Source: Cloeon dipterum
Taxonomy: Eukaryota > Arthropoda > Insecta > Ephemeroptera > Baetidae
Assembly: GCF_949628265.1 (NCBI RefSeq)
Contig: NC_088787.1
Span: forward strand, 27,456,501-27,520,500
DNA length: 64,000 nucleotides
Reading direction: 5' to 3'
Part shown: in pieces, positions 13,001 through 25,800 of the stretch
How the letters are laid out: each line of letters begins with the position of its first letter
How positions within the stretch are numbered: position 1 is the first letter of the stretch
Notes under the pieces: model-generated
Database searches by the model: none
What the model saw: only the letters and a program-made list of their open reading frames with translations
What the model was told of the DNA's origin: nothing
Made by a program: the position numbers and the translations under genes

Positions 13001-16000
13001 AAAGTTTGCTCTATGCAGATGGACTATCAAACGAAAGATTGCATGTAAACATTATAAATTCAAAACTATCATTGTATAGTGCTTCTAAAATGCGATAAAA
13101 ATCTTAGAATTGTTTTTGACAAATTTCTGTCTCGTGAATATTTCAAAAATAATAATTATGGTGTTCAAAAATTTTGGAGAAATTCAGGAGCGTGCATGAC
13201 CGCAGGAAAAAATTAGAATCAAATTAGTCAAAGCTTCGATTTTGCCTCATTTCGAATATGGCGTGATGTTAAGTTTTGTAATTTTGTAATTTGAGCGCGA
13301 TGCAGATAAATAGCGGCTACAAGTTTTGAAAACATCCTCATCAGTTACATATTTGTGAAACGCGGACTATTAAGACTTTCGCCCCTATTTGAAATGTGCC
13401 AAATTGTGAATGTGACTCATGGGACAACATTGCATGTTTTAGTTCAAACTCTTAAAAAATCCGATTATTTGAGATGTTTTGCAACAACAATGCATGATGT
13501 CGATTCGTTGGGCAGGTCGCGGGCGCACGGAACGCGACTCCTGGTCCTTTTGTCAATGTAACAGAGTGCCTGATCAGTGCCTACAATTCCAGTTCCACCG
13601 TCTGTGAAACAATCTCTCCCCGAATCTGTGTATTAAATGGTATGAACGAGAACTCTAGTGTATTCTAACAAAAATTTTTGATTGTATTTAAGCGTGTTAA
13701 TTAAATGTCTCTCAAATAGGAAAATTCCTCTACTATCAAATCAGTGTAAATAATTAAAACAATGAGAACCAATATCCTTTTTTGCTTTTCAGGCAAAGGT
13801 TGAAACAAAAATTATACGACAAGTTAATACAAAATCTCACCCTCTTTCACTGTTCATTTTTCAATGTTTTTTTTCTGGATTTAGCAATGAATGGGGCAGG
13901 GAATTGTTATATTTAAAAAAGATGCATATGAAATTAAAAGACTGCCAACATTTTTGGGTGAAGTTAAACACGTTGATTTATAATGCCATACCAATTTCTA
14001 ACTGTCATAAAATTCAGTTTCTAATTGCTTTAAGCTTTTAATTGTGTGAGACAGTACATCCTGAAAACCATCATACACACAATTGCTAATTTTACGTGCG
14101 CATGCAAACCGCAGAGAGGTTGTTCTCATTAAATACAACAGAGATCGGGCTCTTGACATGTGAATATATTTCTTGTGCAAGGAGAGTAACACACTGCTGA
14201 AAGCTGCTGCTCTCTCATCATCTGCTGAATGGGGAGCACTCTAGGAAATTGCATCTCCGCCGCGCATCTATATACGTGCATTTATTCTCACAGGCCGATT
14301 CTATTCCGCAATTATCCAGATTCGTTTCGCCTTGGCGGTTTTTCTCCATCTTTCACACATCCTGCTAACTTTGCCGGCGCTTAATTAAAATCAAATCATG
14401 ATTCAATTGTTGCAAGCCATGTTTTGCTCTTCAAAAGGCCAGGATCATCGGTCAGAAAGGGAGAAAAAGCTGCGCTAGCTATCTCCTAGGCCCTGGATTA
14501 AATAAATCTATAGAAGGGAACAGCCTTGGTGATTGATGATGCACTGAAAAGCCACTCATCGGGCTTTATTGTGCAGTGTTTTCGATTCAGCGCCGTGTGT
14601 TCTCCTTTGTGGGCCGCCGAGAACAGCAAAACAATGTGTCCGCACGGGACAAATCACGATTATCCATGCACAAGATGATACCATTGGTTTTATTGCCAAA
14701 CAGAGAAGTGTACGTGAAATGTGCTTTTCAGAGCTTTGTAAATGTGTTGCGACGACGGGTAACAGGGGGAAATTTATTATGCACCAACCTGCAACGTGCT
14801 CGGCCACACTGTTCTTCGAGGTCTATTCGCAAATAGGTTTAAGGACAAATTTAATAACATTGGATGTATGTGCTGTGAGACGTTTGCGGAATTCGAAAGT
14901 CTTCACTTATTTCGATAATACGAGAAACGTATACTCATGCTCCACTACAGAACGTTAAAAAAAAGTGAAAATATAATCTTTACAAAACAAAATCCATCAA
15001 TATAAATGCTCAGGAGCAAGAGGCTGAAAAAGTGAAACATTTTTGTATTTATTACCTCACTTGTTTTTATTGCGTCTTTCTCTTTTCTCTCTTGCACCCA
15101 CATGAACGATGATATATACTTACTACGGTGGCAAACTGGATCTCGCTATTACGGCACGAAAGTCTCATCCTCAGCCAATACACTAGAATTCCTGGAATGT
15201 AAACTCCCGCGATTTACGTGACTTGAAATTCATTTTGACACCAGGAAACTGTGATACTTATTTCTCTTCAAACAATGGCATATCATTGCAACTGTGCTGA
15301 TTTATTTTAAGGCAAAGAGTAGATTTTTCGGGTAAAAGTTGATTTCCTATGTAGCGTAAATTTACTTCGTTGTGCTACTATATAGTACGTCAAGACGCAT
15401 AGTAAAATTTATAAAATAATTTTGGTTTTCAATCAGATTGAAGTTGTAGAGCAAACTAAATAATATTGATGTTATTCTCACGATGAAACCATAAAATACA
15501 CATTCAAAATTTAATTGCAAAATACAAAATGTGTTAGAAAGGGTGACAACTTGACTACAAAGACCCTGTCCGCGGGATTACAAAAGCTGGGTTGAGCCCT
15601 CGTGGATTAAAAATGACATCGCTGATAAGAGAAAAAACTTTTTCTTCTTATTATTTCCAGTTGATCAGTTCACCACAGTAAAGCTTAACCCAAGAAGAAA
15701 ATTTTTATCCAACAGATTGATATCCTTTGATTACTTCGGATATCAGATTTCTTGCTGGATTCTAACGTACAAAAATTCAAATATGCAGTGCGGATTTATA
15801 CAGAGCAAAATTTTCATTGAAATGAATCGATGCAGGCTATAAACATACATCATTGCGCTACAATATTAACGTCAGGATCATTTTTCCGCTTTTATTGACG
15901 GTTTATTTGTGCAATATTTGACCGTATAAGGCGTTATTTGGCATTTAAAGCCGCCGAAATTAGTATGCCTGAGCTGTTATTGTTATTTAGTACAGAATCA

Positions 16001-16203
16001 TGACGTTTATTGCATGTTAATAAACCGAACATGCAGCGTTATTTGGCGTGTTTGCAAAAGTAGAGGTAGCCAAATAGATTGCAATTACGACACCTTTCTC
16101 GCACTCGAAGAAATTTCGAGCTCTCCTTCAATCTCCGTTAATTTATCCGGCCTTGCGGCATTTTCAACAAAGAGTGCAATAAAACAATCATAATTTAGAA
16201 GCA
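7082..16203. other. Intergenic region without recognised genes
   Basis: About 9 kb of mostly AT-rich DNA. The open frames here are short and have random-looking composition, and no exon with flanking splice signals could be assigned to a known family. The region holds an alternating C/G tract at 11561-11576 and a GAAT-rich tract near 11710. It lies upstream of the resilin-like promoter and may contain its regulatory DNA. Confidence 0.5.
11551..11577. repeat. CT / alternating CG tract
   Basis: A short TCTCTC run leads into alternating CG dinucleotides interrupted once by CGAG. Alternating purine-pyrimidine sequence of this kind can adopt Z-DNA. A function is not established. Confidence 0.6.
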
Positions 16204-16211
16204 CACTCTAC
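16204..16211 (+). repeat. Target-site duplication, left copy
   Basis: CACTCTAC directly left of the transposon end, repeated exactly at 17029-17036. Eight bases is the diagnostic length for hAT-superfamily insertions. Confidence 0.88.
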
Positions 16212-17028
16212 TAGTGCGTTCGCCGGGACGGGAATGTATCAGGACTCCCGGAATCTCCCGGGAATTCCCGGTGCCAGGAGCCAAATTTTTGGAAGGGAAC
16301 CACGGTCGGGACGGGAGTGGGAAAGTTTTTCCGGGAGCGGGAATTCCCGGTAACCTAGTCAAAATTCATATTTCACAACTAGCTTATAATTTTCATAAAA
16401 TGATTAAAAAAAATTGTTAGGAATGTTTTGTATATTAGATATTTTTCACGGTTTGATAACTTTATTAACTGTCCTAATTTCAATTTGCGGAGTACAAGCT
16501 GCAATATTTCTTTTCTGTCATCCAATATTACTAAAAATGTTACAGAATTTTCTTTCATTGACGTGTGATGATTATCGCAACTTAAAAGAGTCGAAAGAGT
16601 AGTTCTTGATCAATATAAAATGCATTCTTTTAGGTTTTGTTTGAGTAATCTCTGCATTTTTACAAACACTGAATTTTATTTGCAACGTGGTATTTAACAT
16701 GGCCCAGTAAAAATTGCCTCAGTGAATTTTTAAATCAACCCAAAGTATAATTTTCAACTTCAACACGGAAAATAAAAGAGCATGTAGTAAGTTTGTATTT
16801 GTAAATATGCGAGCTAAGAATTAAGTTATCAACGCACATGGTGTCTAACTTCAATTTTAAAATTTTTGGCGGGAAATCGGGAGCGGGAAAAATCGGGAAA
16901 TAAGAATCGGGAGCGGGAATTCCCGGGAAAAATATTTGGTAAGGGCACCAGGAAATTCCGGTAACAGGAAACATTTTTTCGGGAGCGGGACTCCCAGGGA
17001 GAAAAATTTGCTCCCGAAGAACGCACTA
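16212..17028. mobile_element. Non-autonomous hAT-type DNA transposon, 817 bp
   Basis: The left end reads TAGTGCGTTCGCCGGGA and the right end, read inward on the other strand, TAGTGCGTTCTTCGGGA: a 17-base inverted repeat with two mismatches. It begins TAGTG, fitting the hAT end consensus YARNG. The element is flanked by the 8-bp direct repeat CACTCTAC. Both subterminal regions are packed with CGGGA / CGGGAATTCCCG motifs, for example at 16331-16350 and 16908-16925, which could be transposase-binding repeats. The interior (about 16360-16850) is AT-rich and has no open frame resembling a hAT transposase; the longest frames are 60-80 codons. It would need a transposase supplied in trans. The intact duplication suggests a fairly recent insertion. 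Confidence 0.87.
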
Positions 17029-17036
17029 CACTCTAC
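17029..17036 (+). repeat. Target-site duplication, right copy
   Basis: CACTCTAC directly right of the transposon end, identical to 16204-16211. Confidence 0.88.
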
Positions 17037-19897
17037 TAATCTTTTATTTGCGTAAAACGCAGCAGCTAGCGTTCCCCATTGTCGATTACAGTCGCGAGAG
17101 GACGAAAATCTCGCGCAGCAAGTCATTATTGAGCAAATAATGAAAAACGCGGTGCGGCCGTTGATGCGAATTCAAAGGCCGGCGATGCTTTGAAGAGCAA
17201 ATAATCGATGGACTTTTGCTCATCGTGGGAGTGAGGCGCCACATTTTCGGGCGAGTGCACACCTTTTGAATCGACACTCTTCAGAAATGTCGTGCTTTAA
17301 TTGCGTTCGCCTTGAAAACTCGGCAGATTTTTCGAAACAAACGCGCGCGCGTGCTTTGTGTGTGTGCCTATAGAGAAAAGAGAGCTGACCGCGGGATGAT
17401 TTAGAGCAAGAGTTCAAACAAAAAACGTCGTCGCGCGATATAGATGTGTGGGAGGAATGACGGTGCATTTGCATTGGCGGGTTACGCAAAAGGTTCGGCT
17501 AACGCGGAAAGTGCAGTGAAATTGAGAGTAAAACATATCGAGCAGTCGTTTCGCAATGAATTATAAGGTGTTTGGAGAGGAGACGCGCGCTGCCTTTGTT
17601 TCAGTAGCAGTTTATTGTACTTTTTTATTTATAAAAAAGAATAATACATATAAAATGGGCTGGTGTTTCTCGCTTTGCCATTAAAGGTCGTGACCGGCGA
17701 TAACAATCGACTCTCAAGAGTGCTAAGCTCCGTGTCGTGAATCACGGCTCAAATTGCCAATAATGCAGCTGAATTGAGTGTACATACCTAATAATGATGC
17801 TTGTAGTTTCTAAAAAAGAGAGAATTCATCGAAGTATTTAAGCTCCATAACATTAATTTAATAATGCATAGTATTTATATGCCATTAAAATGGGATAATA
17901 TGTATGATCATTTGAAATACTAGCAAAGGCTATCTAATACCCAAAATAGTCTGTACTAGTCGAGGGTTCTGGAATTTAAAGTATTTTTAATTTTCATACA
18001 AATTGGTCATTTCATCATTTTCGCGTTTGCACAAGCTGTTTTGGATACTTACAGATATTCCAGATTTTATTATTTCTAAACATTTTTACGTATACCTTCC
18101 CTCGTTGATGCGATCATTTCAATTTATTTTTTGGTTTATGAAAATAATGTTATTATGTATTTCGTATATATGTTGTTGGTGTTACATTGATCTTAAAAGT
18201 GTTGTGCATAGTCTTTAATATATGATATTTTTAATAAAACTATATCAAAGAAATCTCCTTGTCTCCTTTGAAACTAATAAAAGATTTTAAGTGTTTGTAA
18301 ATTCGGCAAATTCATATTTCCCTAAATGAGACATAACTATTTTATATTACAATTTATTCTTCCTACAAGTCTGTTACAGTATGAAAAATAGCACGACTTC
18401 AAAGTACACAGGGAAGAATGGGCTGCAGACACTACTGTCATACCTATTTTCGTTTCTTTTTCTCTGGCTGAACGGACATAAAAAATATAATGTTTATAGT
18501 TGCCAATGTCAAGATGACAATTTTTTCTTGACGACAGGTGAAAATTAATATTCTGCTGTAAAATTTGTCATAATTTAATTGAAATTACGAGTAGGCGTTC
18601 TTACTAATCAATACAAACCTTATAAAAATTAAAAAAATACCATAATTTTTACTCAATATAATAAACCATCATTACCATAATTTTTACATAATATTTACAG
18701 GAATTAATCTACTTTCGATGAAAACTTCAAAGCAAAATAGTTTGTGTTGCTTAGAATGCCTTCTATCGTAAATTAAAATATTTTGATTGAGTTGCTTAAT
18801 ATTAATTACAAATTCAATTTTAATCTTCTTTCCCTCCGATTTAGATTTCTTTACATAAAGCCTATGTAGGAATTAAAATACGATGTAATAAATAAATTAT
18901 GTTGTAAATTTTGGTTGCTGCATGCTGCAAAAATCATTTTTTTTCGAAATATATTATAGGTGAACTAAATAGGTGAACTAAACTTTGTCCCCAAAAAAAT
19001 AATAATTTTTTGAAAAACCGAAGCAAATTATTTAAACGTTTTGCATTTAGAGCTAAACAGGTAACTTCTACTGTTTCCTGTGTTAAGGCAATTTTTCTAG
19101 TGAAATAATACAGCAGGCTATAATAGTTTTTAATAAATTCCTCCTCAATTAACACATTGGTTTAGAGGAATTATTTTTTCAGGTGTTTCGCTACTTCTGT
19201 TCGCCCAGCAATACTGTAGAAATAATTATTATTCTTTCTCATTTATTTATTAAAAAAATATTTTTTGCGTAATCAACTATTGCAAAATAATGAACAAGTA
19301 AATACATAATAGTAGACAAAATTGCTATTGTGATCGAAAATAAAAGGATAAAAGAGTAGAGAAAGAGAACATCTCTTTTCATTTAAGGATCAAAGTTAAA
19401 TAATGTCTGCTTTATGAAAGAGTGCGGCAACGGCGGCAACCTGCAATGCACCTGAGTGTGCAGGTGTTGCTTACAAGCTGCCTTCTAGCACCCTGTTAGA
19501 AAATTTTTTTAAGAGCGTTATTGTATAAGGAAGCAAGAAACATATTATTGAATTATTGTTGGAATATATTTTTAAGATTTTAAATCTACGACGGTACAAG
19601 AAATGATATCAAAAGAATAAAAGTCGCGGGCATTTCCGAGTCTCGATTTTAGCCAATGCCTCTCGTCGCCAATCTGATTTCTAGTGCCAATGTACTTCTC
19701 AAACCTGCCACCTATGGCGCCAGCTACTCTCAAGTTTGTTTTCAAAAATTTGTCATTAAAGTGGGCGTGTTTGGTGCTCATTAGTAATTAGGATCGCGTG
19801 AATTATAATTTCTCCGGGCGCCTTTTCTCTTAAGGTGCAAGCGGACGTGAGGGCTAAAGACTGGACGAACGTGCGGCAGGCAGGCCGAGAGGAGAAC
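17037..19897. other. Upstream region of ANKFY1
   Basis: Strongly AT-rich between about 17.6 and 19.5 kb, with no exon or RNA gene I can support. The part just left of 19898 should contain the ANKFY1 promoter and 5' UTR, but I see no convincing TATA box. Confidence 0.5.
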
Positions 19898-22800
19898 ATG
19901 TCGGCTCGCCCTGAGCAGCAGCGAAACATGGACTCTGAGGTCGGCAAGCTGCAGCAGCACCTGACCCTTCTTAAGAAGGAGTATGTCAAACTGCAAGGAC
20001 ACTGCGCCGAACTGGAGAAAAAGCTGGCCCTGTTTTCGGCGCATGACTCGTCGGCCGACACCTTCGCTAGCCGAATCGTCGCTGCTGTCGGCTCCCTTTT
20101 CAAACAAGAACAGTACAGGTGCAAATCAGCCAAATTTTCAAACACTTGAAACCTTTGCTCAAATTCGTTAGTGTATCTACATTATTTATTTTATTTTCTT
20201 AACTAATTAATATGTATTTATCCATCAATTTAGTTAGCCGAGTACTTTGATATATTTGTTACAGTTTTTGTCAAAAATGTAATATTTATGTGCACACTCA
20301 TATATTAATATTTTGTTTCAGTGACCTGAAAATCCTTTTGTCAAATGCTGAGATGGTATCCGCGCATAAATTGGTCCTCAAGGCCAGGAGCAATCAGTGG
20401 GGTGTGGAGAACTTGGATACGGCTACCTCACTAGGTAAAAATAAAAGTACTATCCAGGGATCTCAAAAGTGAAAATTTTCTCAGAACTATTCATTCTATA
20501 TATTTCAATTTTTCTTTAAAACACCTGCAAATTTTCCTGGCGATGAGTTGGTTTTATCAATCACGTATAGAAAGAGATTGGCCAAATCTAATTATTAAAA
20601 GTTTTAAACTCAAATGGAATACACCCTCACTTATCAACATAGGTATTACAATAATTATTGTTTGACTCATAAATGCTCTGGAATTCAATTGACCTCTTAA
20701 GGATGTCTTTATTTGCAAGAAGATCAGAAATGAAAGCTGTTTGCTAACTATGGTCAGCTTAACGCGCTTTCAAAAATCGATCCAATTTGTTGGCGTGTTC
20801 ATTGATTGGATTTATAAATATTAATTTAGGGCATCCTCATCGTTTGCAATTTTAATGCAAGTGTTCGATTTAGACGTCAGTTCCGCAGCATTTCCGTGTA
20901 TATTTAAAATACACATGCATAAACGCATGAGGTGCTGCAATTGCTTTTATTCTGCTAAGTGCACAACTGCACAAGAATAAAATTTCTTTCTATTATATAT
21001 GCCTCTAAGGTAGAATATCAAAGAAAAGAAGTTTTGTCTTAAATGTAGAAATCATAATGAAAAAAGTACCTGACGCTAAGGTTACGACTACCAAGTCGAA
21101 TAATTTTTAATCAATTAAGACGAACTGCTTCTAAACTAGCTTTTTGTGATTAAAAATAGCCTGAGTTAAGACCGAAAGATGAAGTTAATTTGATAATTGT
21201 ATTTGAGATTTGAGAAGGTACAGAAATTAGGATAATGTGAAAATGAGTGGAGATATCGTTTTCTTTTACTGTTTGTTTGTTCGTTTCAACAAAGCAAACA
21301 AGTTACGTTACATCCTCTGTAATTAGTAAAGATCCTCCTTACAATATCATATTCTAATCTCACTGTTCTTGAACACAGTAGTGTCAATCTAGGTATTAAT
21401 GGGTTTCTTACTTGAATTCTTAGACATGTCTTAATACAAATTGAGAAGAAGTCTAGCTGACGAGGCATAATATTAAGAAAAATTATTCAAATTTTTTCTT
21501 GCTCAATTTATTTTGAAACTATTTTAGATAACAGAATATAATCTAGATGATGAAGCTATAAGCAATTGCGAATACAAAGTAAAATAAGGCAATGTAAAGT
21601 GATCAACTTTAGAATTGGTAATTTTCAGATTGGAGTGCTGACGACGCGGAAGTGATGAATTTCATGTTGTTGTGGGTTTACACTGGTGAAGCGAACTTGG
21701 ACTCAATTAAAGACCCGTTCTGCCTTGAACTGATGAAAGTTGCATTTCGTTTTGGTCTCTCCGAATTGGCAAAAAGGTGAGCAGCAAACAACAGCGCAGT
21801 TTGACGTTGTTTATTATTCTTTTGCGTCACTACTTCAAGGCTTCACAGATTTTTGAGACAGTAAAAAACAGGTGCCAACAAAATGATTATATTCGGTGTC
21901 ATTGTCAGAGGTGTCCGCCGCTCAGGACATGGAAATGAAGAAAAATATGCAGCGACGAAAGTGCTATGCTCAATTTAAATGTTGAGTAACGTAGAAATAT
22001 AGCTTGAAATTTATTTCACCTGGTCTCAAGGACAGAAAGCCAGAAATTCGAATATAACGGTACTATATATTTTCAAATATTTGCATCAGATGTGAACAAC
22101 GACTTTTGCTGACTGTTGGCGTCACAAACTGTGTTCGATTGTACACAACTGCAGAAGAAATTGGCGCCAAAATCCTCCAAGAGCACTGTTCTCAACTAAT
22201 ATCAGCGCATTGGGTACTACAATAAAAAGTTAAAATGTCCGCGGAATAAATGAATATGAACACAGGACGAATTCACCAGCGAAGATTTCGCTCACATGAC
22301 GGCTCCACTGCTTTACTCGATGCTCAAGTCGAAGACTCGGTTTCCGCTGCATTCGGCGATCCGCTTATCAAGGGAGGATGTTGTCTTCCTGTTTCTAGTA
22401 GAGCACAGCAATGAGGTAAGAAGATCTCTGCATTGTTGTTATCGCATGAGTGCTTTTCCAAGGGTTTAATAATTTGATTATAATTTCATGATAGCAGTTT
22501 TAAAATTAGGATTGAAACGCCGTAATCATAAGCTTTTGCAAATTAATTTAAACTTGCTTATATAATGCGTCAAATTTTTTATTTAAACCGTTTAACATGT
22601 TTTTTTTAACAGACTATTTTACTTCTTGTCAGCAATCTGAAATTTCAAACATATCCAAAGCTATTTTTTGTAATTGTTTGCTAATTTATTCACATTCATA
22701 CATATAAATTGTTCAAACAAGCATTTTTTCTCCCAACTCAACGTTCATTTTGGCGATGAAGGCATTTTAATAGTGTGAATATTCGCACCTGGAGCAGAGT

Positions 22801-25800
22801 TCATAGTGAAATGATAAATAACCAAGTTTACGTCTTCTCGAACAGCTGATCTGTTTTCTGAAAACATTGCAGTAATTATAAAGCCATTAAAAATCACAGG
22901 AACTAGGCAAAGAAATGACTAAAAGAAATTGCATGGATGCGCGAAACAAAAAAATGAGTTGACATTATCATGTGTTACTATCCTTTTATAACTTGCGATT
23001 AATTGGATTATTATATTATTTTGCCCTAACTAGGCCTTGATATATTGCCTACTCATTAAATATTATAATTATCAGTCTGGTAAGAATCTCAATGATTTAC
23101 CGAATTTAAAAGCAATTTTTCCATCAGATGTGTAGACGTTCAAGATATTGGAAGAAATAATACCAAAGAAAATCTAGCACAATTGGCAAATTGTGGACCT
23201 TGCTATGGCATCTTACATCAATTGCCACTTTCAAAATTAAAAATGGTCAATTTTTGTCAAATATGTATTATGAGTGTGGTATGAAGAGTCTCCTTGATGA
23301 GACGAATTGATCGACGTGCCATTTTTTATTTAAACTTGATCTTGACTTTTGTTAAGCTTTTTGACATTATATAATATGAGGTAATGTGGCTCATATTGCC
23401 ACAAGATAAAAACATTTGAAAAAAATTTATTTTTAAATTAGAAAAATTTGAACCATAAATGAATATTAATAATTTTTTGAATTTTACTAATTCTTCGAGT
23501 GATTCGTTTCATATTTTTCTATAAATATTTGAAATGATAAAAAATTGTAATTAAATAAATGAAAAGAATTCAGTTGACATTAATCCTCTGTGTCAATAAA
23601 GCTGTTGATTTTTCGGTATTTGTATACAAATATCCTGCTCAACTAGTTTTGGCTGCGTGTTCTATTTACCTTCCTGTCCCCGTCTATGGGTTGATCATGA
23701 CTGAATTTTTGAAAGCCTTAAAACGGTCTGCTTTTGCCGACCCCCCACTGGCCGCCCCTCCCTGCGTGCTTTCTGTTTCATTTCCCTTTGCTTTTTCTCA
23801 CACTTTCAGTAACACATAAGTTATTCTATAAATCTTCTTGCCGTGATTTTACAATGACTTGTTTTAAATTCCATAGTGTAAAGGGAGTTGCAATACAATT
23901 CATAGTTTGTTTTTCAAATATAATGTTGATTTAAAATTATGTTATCAAAATTTATGTAACAAACTCGAATTGCAACTCGTGTATGTACCAATTTATCTCA
24001 TGAGTTTGGGCTACAAACAGCAGCCGAAACAAGTTAAGCAGAACATTCCTGATGAAATACGGAAAAATAAACAGCTTGATATTCAACGAGGATGCCGTAG
24101 TTTATTTCAAGTGAAAACTATGACGATCTCGTACCCGAACTCCTCTGCCTTTATTGACATCTATCAACAAGAAAATTAACTCGCTTTGAAAAACTGTGCA
24201 AGTTTTAAATTTACATTAAAACTGCATGATATTATATAGACCCAAAGTGACCTTATGGAAAAAATCAAGTAGTTTCTTGGAATGTCAAAACTGACCTATC
24301 AATCGATTCGCGCATCAATTCAAATCTAAATATATACCAAAAATCATCACGATTATACATTGAATTTCAAAATTGATTTCTAATGTTTAGTGACCTCCAT
24401 GACTCAATAACAACAGTAAATAAATTATATCGATAAGTGATTCACGAATATACCACAATATTATAGATGTTTGATGCAAAAAATACATTTAAATTTGGAA
24501 GGTCTTATAGTGAAATTAAATTAAATTGAATAAACCTTCATCTACTTCATGTCTTAGTTGATGAAATGGTGCCACATAGAATTCTAAAATACTTGAATAA
24601 TGCCTTTTATCAGGGGAATATAAATTATTTTTTAAATATTAATTTTACTCTCTCTTATCAAGAGCTTTTTTACAGTATATTACTCTACTTTAAATTACAA
24701 TTCAATTTAAACTTTAAAAAAATCGGTGATGAAATTACAAGTGAGTATTACTTTTGCAATGATTTGCCACAGCTTGTTTTGAAATTCCATTTTAATGTAT
24801 GATTTCTTTTAATTAAGCACAATTGCAAATATTTATCTATTTTAAAACTTTATTGAGCGTATCAAGGGATACCAATCGCGAAATGCGCACATTTTGCTTA
24901 TACACTAGACAAGAAGACATTCATTGGCTCTGATCACGAGCGTCACACAAACATGTAGTAACAAAATATATAACTTAGTTAAAATGATCAGTAGTAGTAG
25001 TTCCGGCGCCGGTCGACGCTCGATGGATATAAGCAGTTAAACGTCTATATCGTCACAGCCACTTGAACATGTCCACTGCCATGCGAGAGTGAGTTCGGTT
25101 GTTGCACTGCTATCGCAGGCTTCGAATGTACTTCATTGCGTTGAAGACAAAAATCACGGCCATCGCGTCGGTGTGCGCCGCTGACGTGGCGTCGTGCGTC
25201 GACTTGCCCGAGTTGCACAAGTTCTTGCTGCAGTAGCAGTACTCGGTCGGGTTGGTTTTGATCGGGTGATCCGGGTGCTGGATCACGCAGCCCTCCTCGT
25301 ACGCGTCCTTTTCCACCTTGGTGCGCCGCTGCCACTTGTTGTCCACCAACACCTGGTATGGCGCCGCCTGGGGCGCGCACTCGCGCTGAACCACAGTCGT
25401 CACTGAACCTGAAATCAAACCGTTTCGATTGTTAGTAAGCTGTTTGGCAAACTGCGCCTGTCGGTGTGGAATTTGGGCGTGCGAGCGTGAAAGTCGTGTT
25501 TTCCTTTGTGCTTTTGTCTCGTCGGAATCGTTGTTGAGTGTCTGATTGTAAATCGGTCGATTTTAAAGAGCACCTTATTATCTTAATTTTGTAGTTCCTT
25601 ACAGCCGAAAAAATAAAAAAATCCTCATTATTTTGTCTTGTACATATTATCCTTTTACAGAAATTAATATTCAGGCGAGAAATCATGGCCAGCACGAGAG
25701 TTGCATTTACATCTTTTGATATTTTTGTTTTAGTTATGTAATTTAAGCCTCTTTTCGCAACATTTAATTAGCTGTAATGTCAGCACCCTTCAAAGCATAT

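Noticed and set aside
14569..14958. 129-codon open frame on the plus strand
   Set aside because: No domain or splice context and overlaps other equally long frames; judged chance.
16414..17026. Short open frames within the hAT-type element as transposase remnants
   Set aside because: 60-80 codons, no hAT dimerisation or RNase-H-like motifs; composition follows the repeats.
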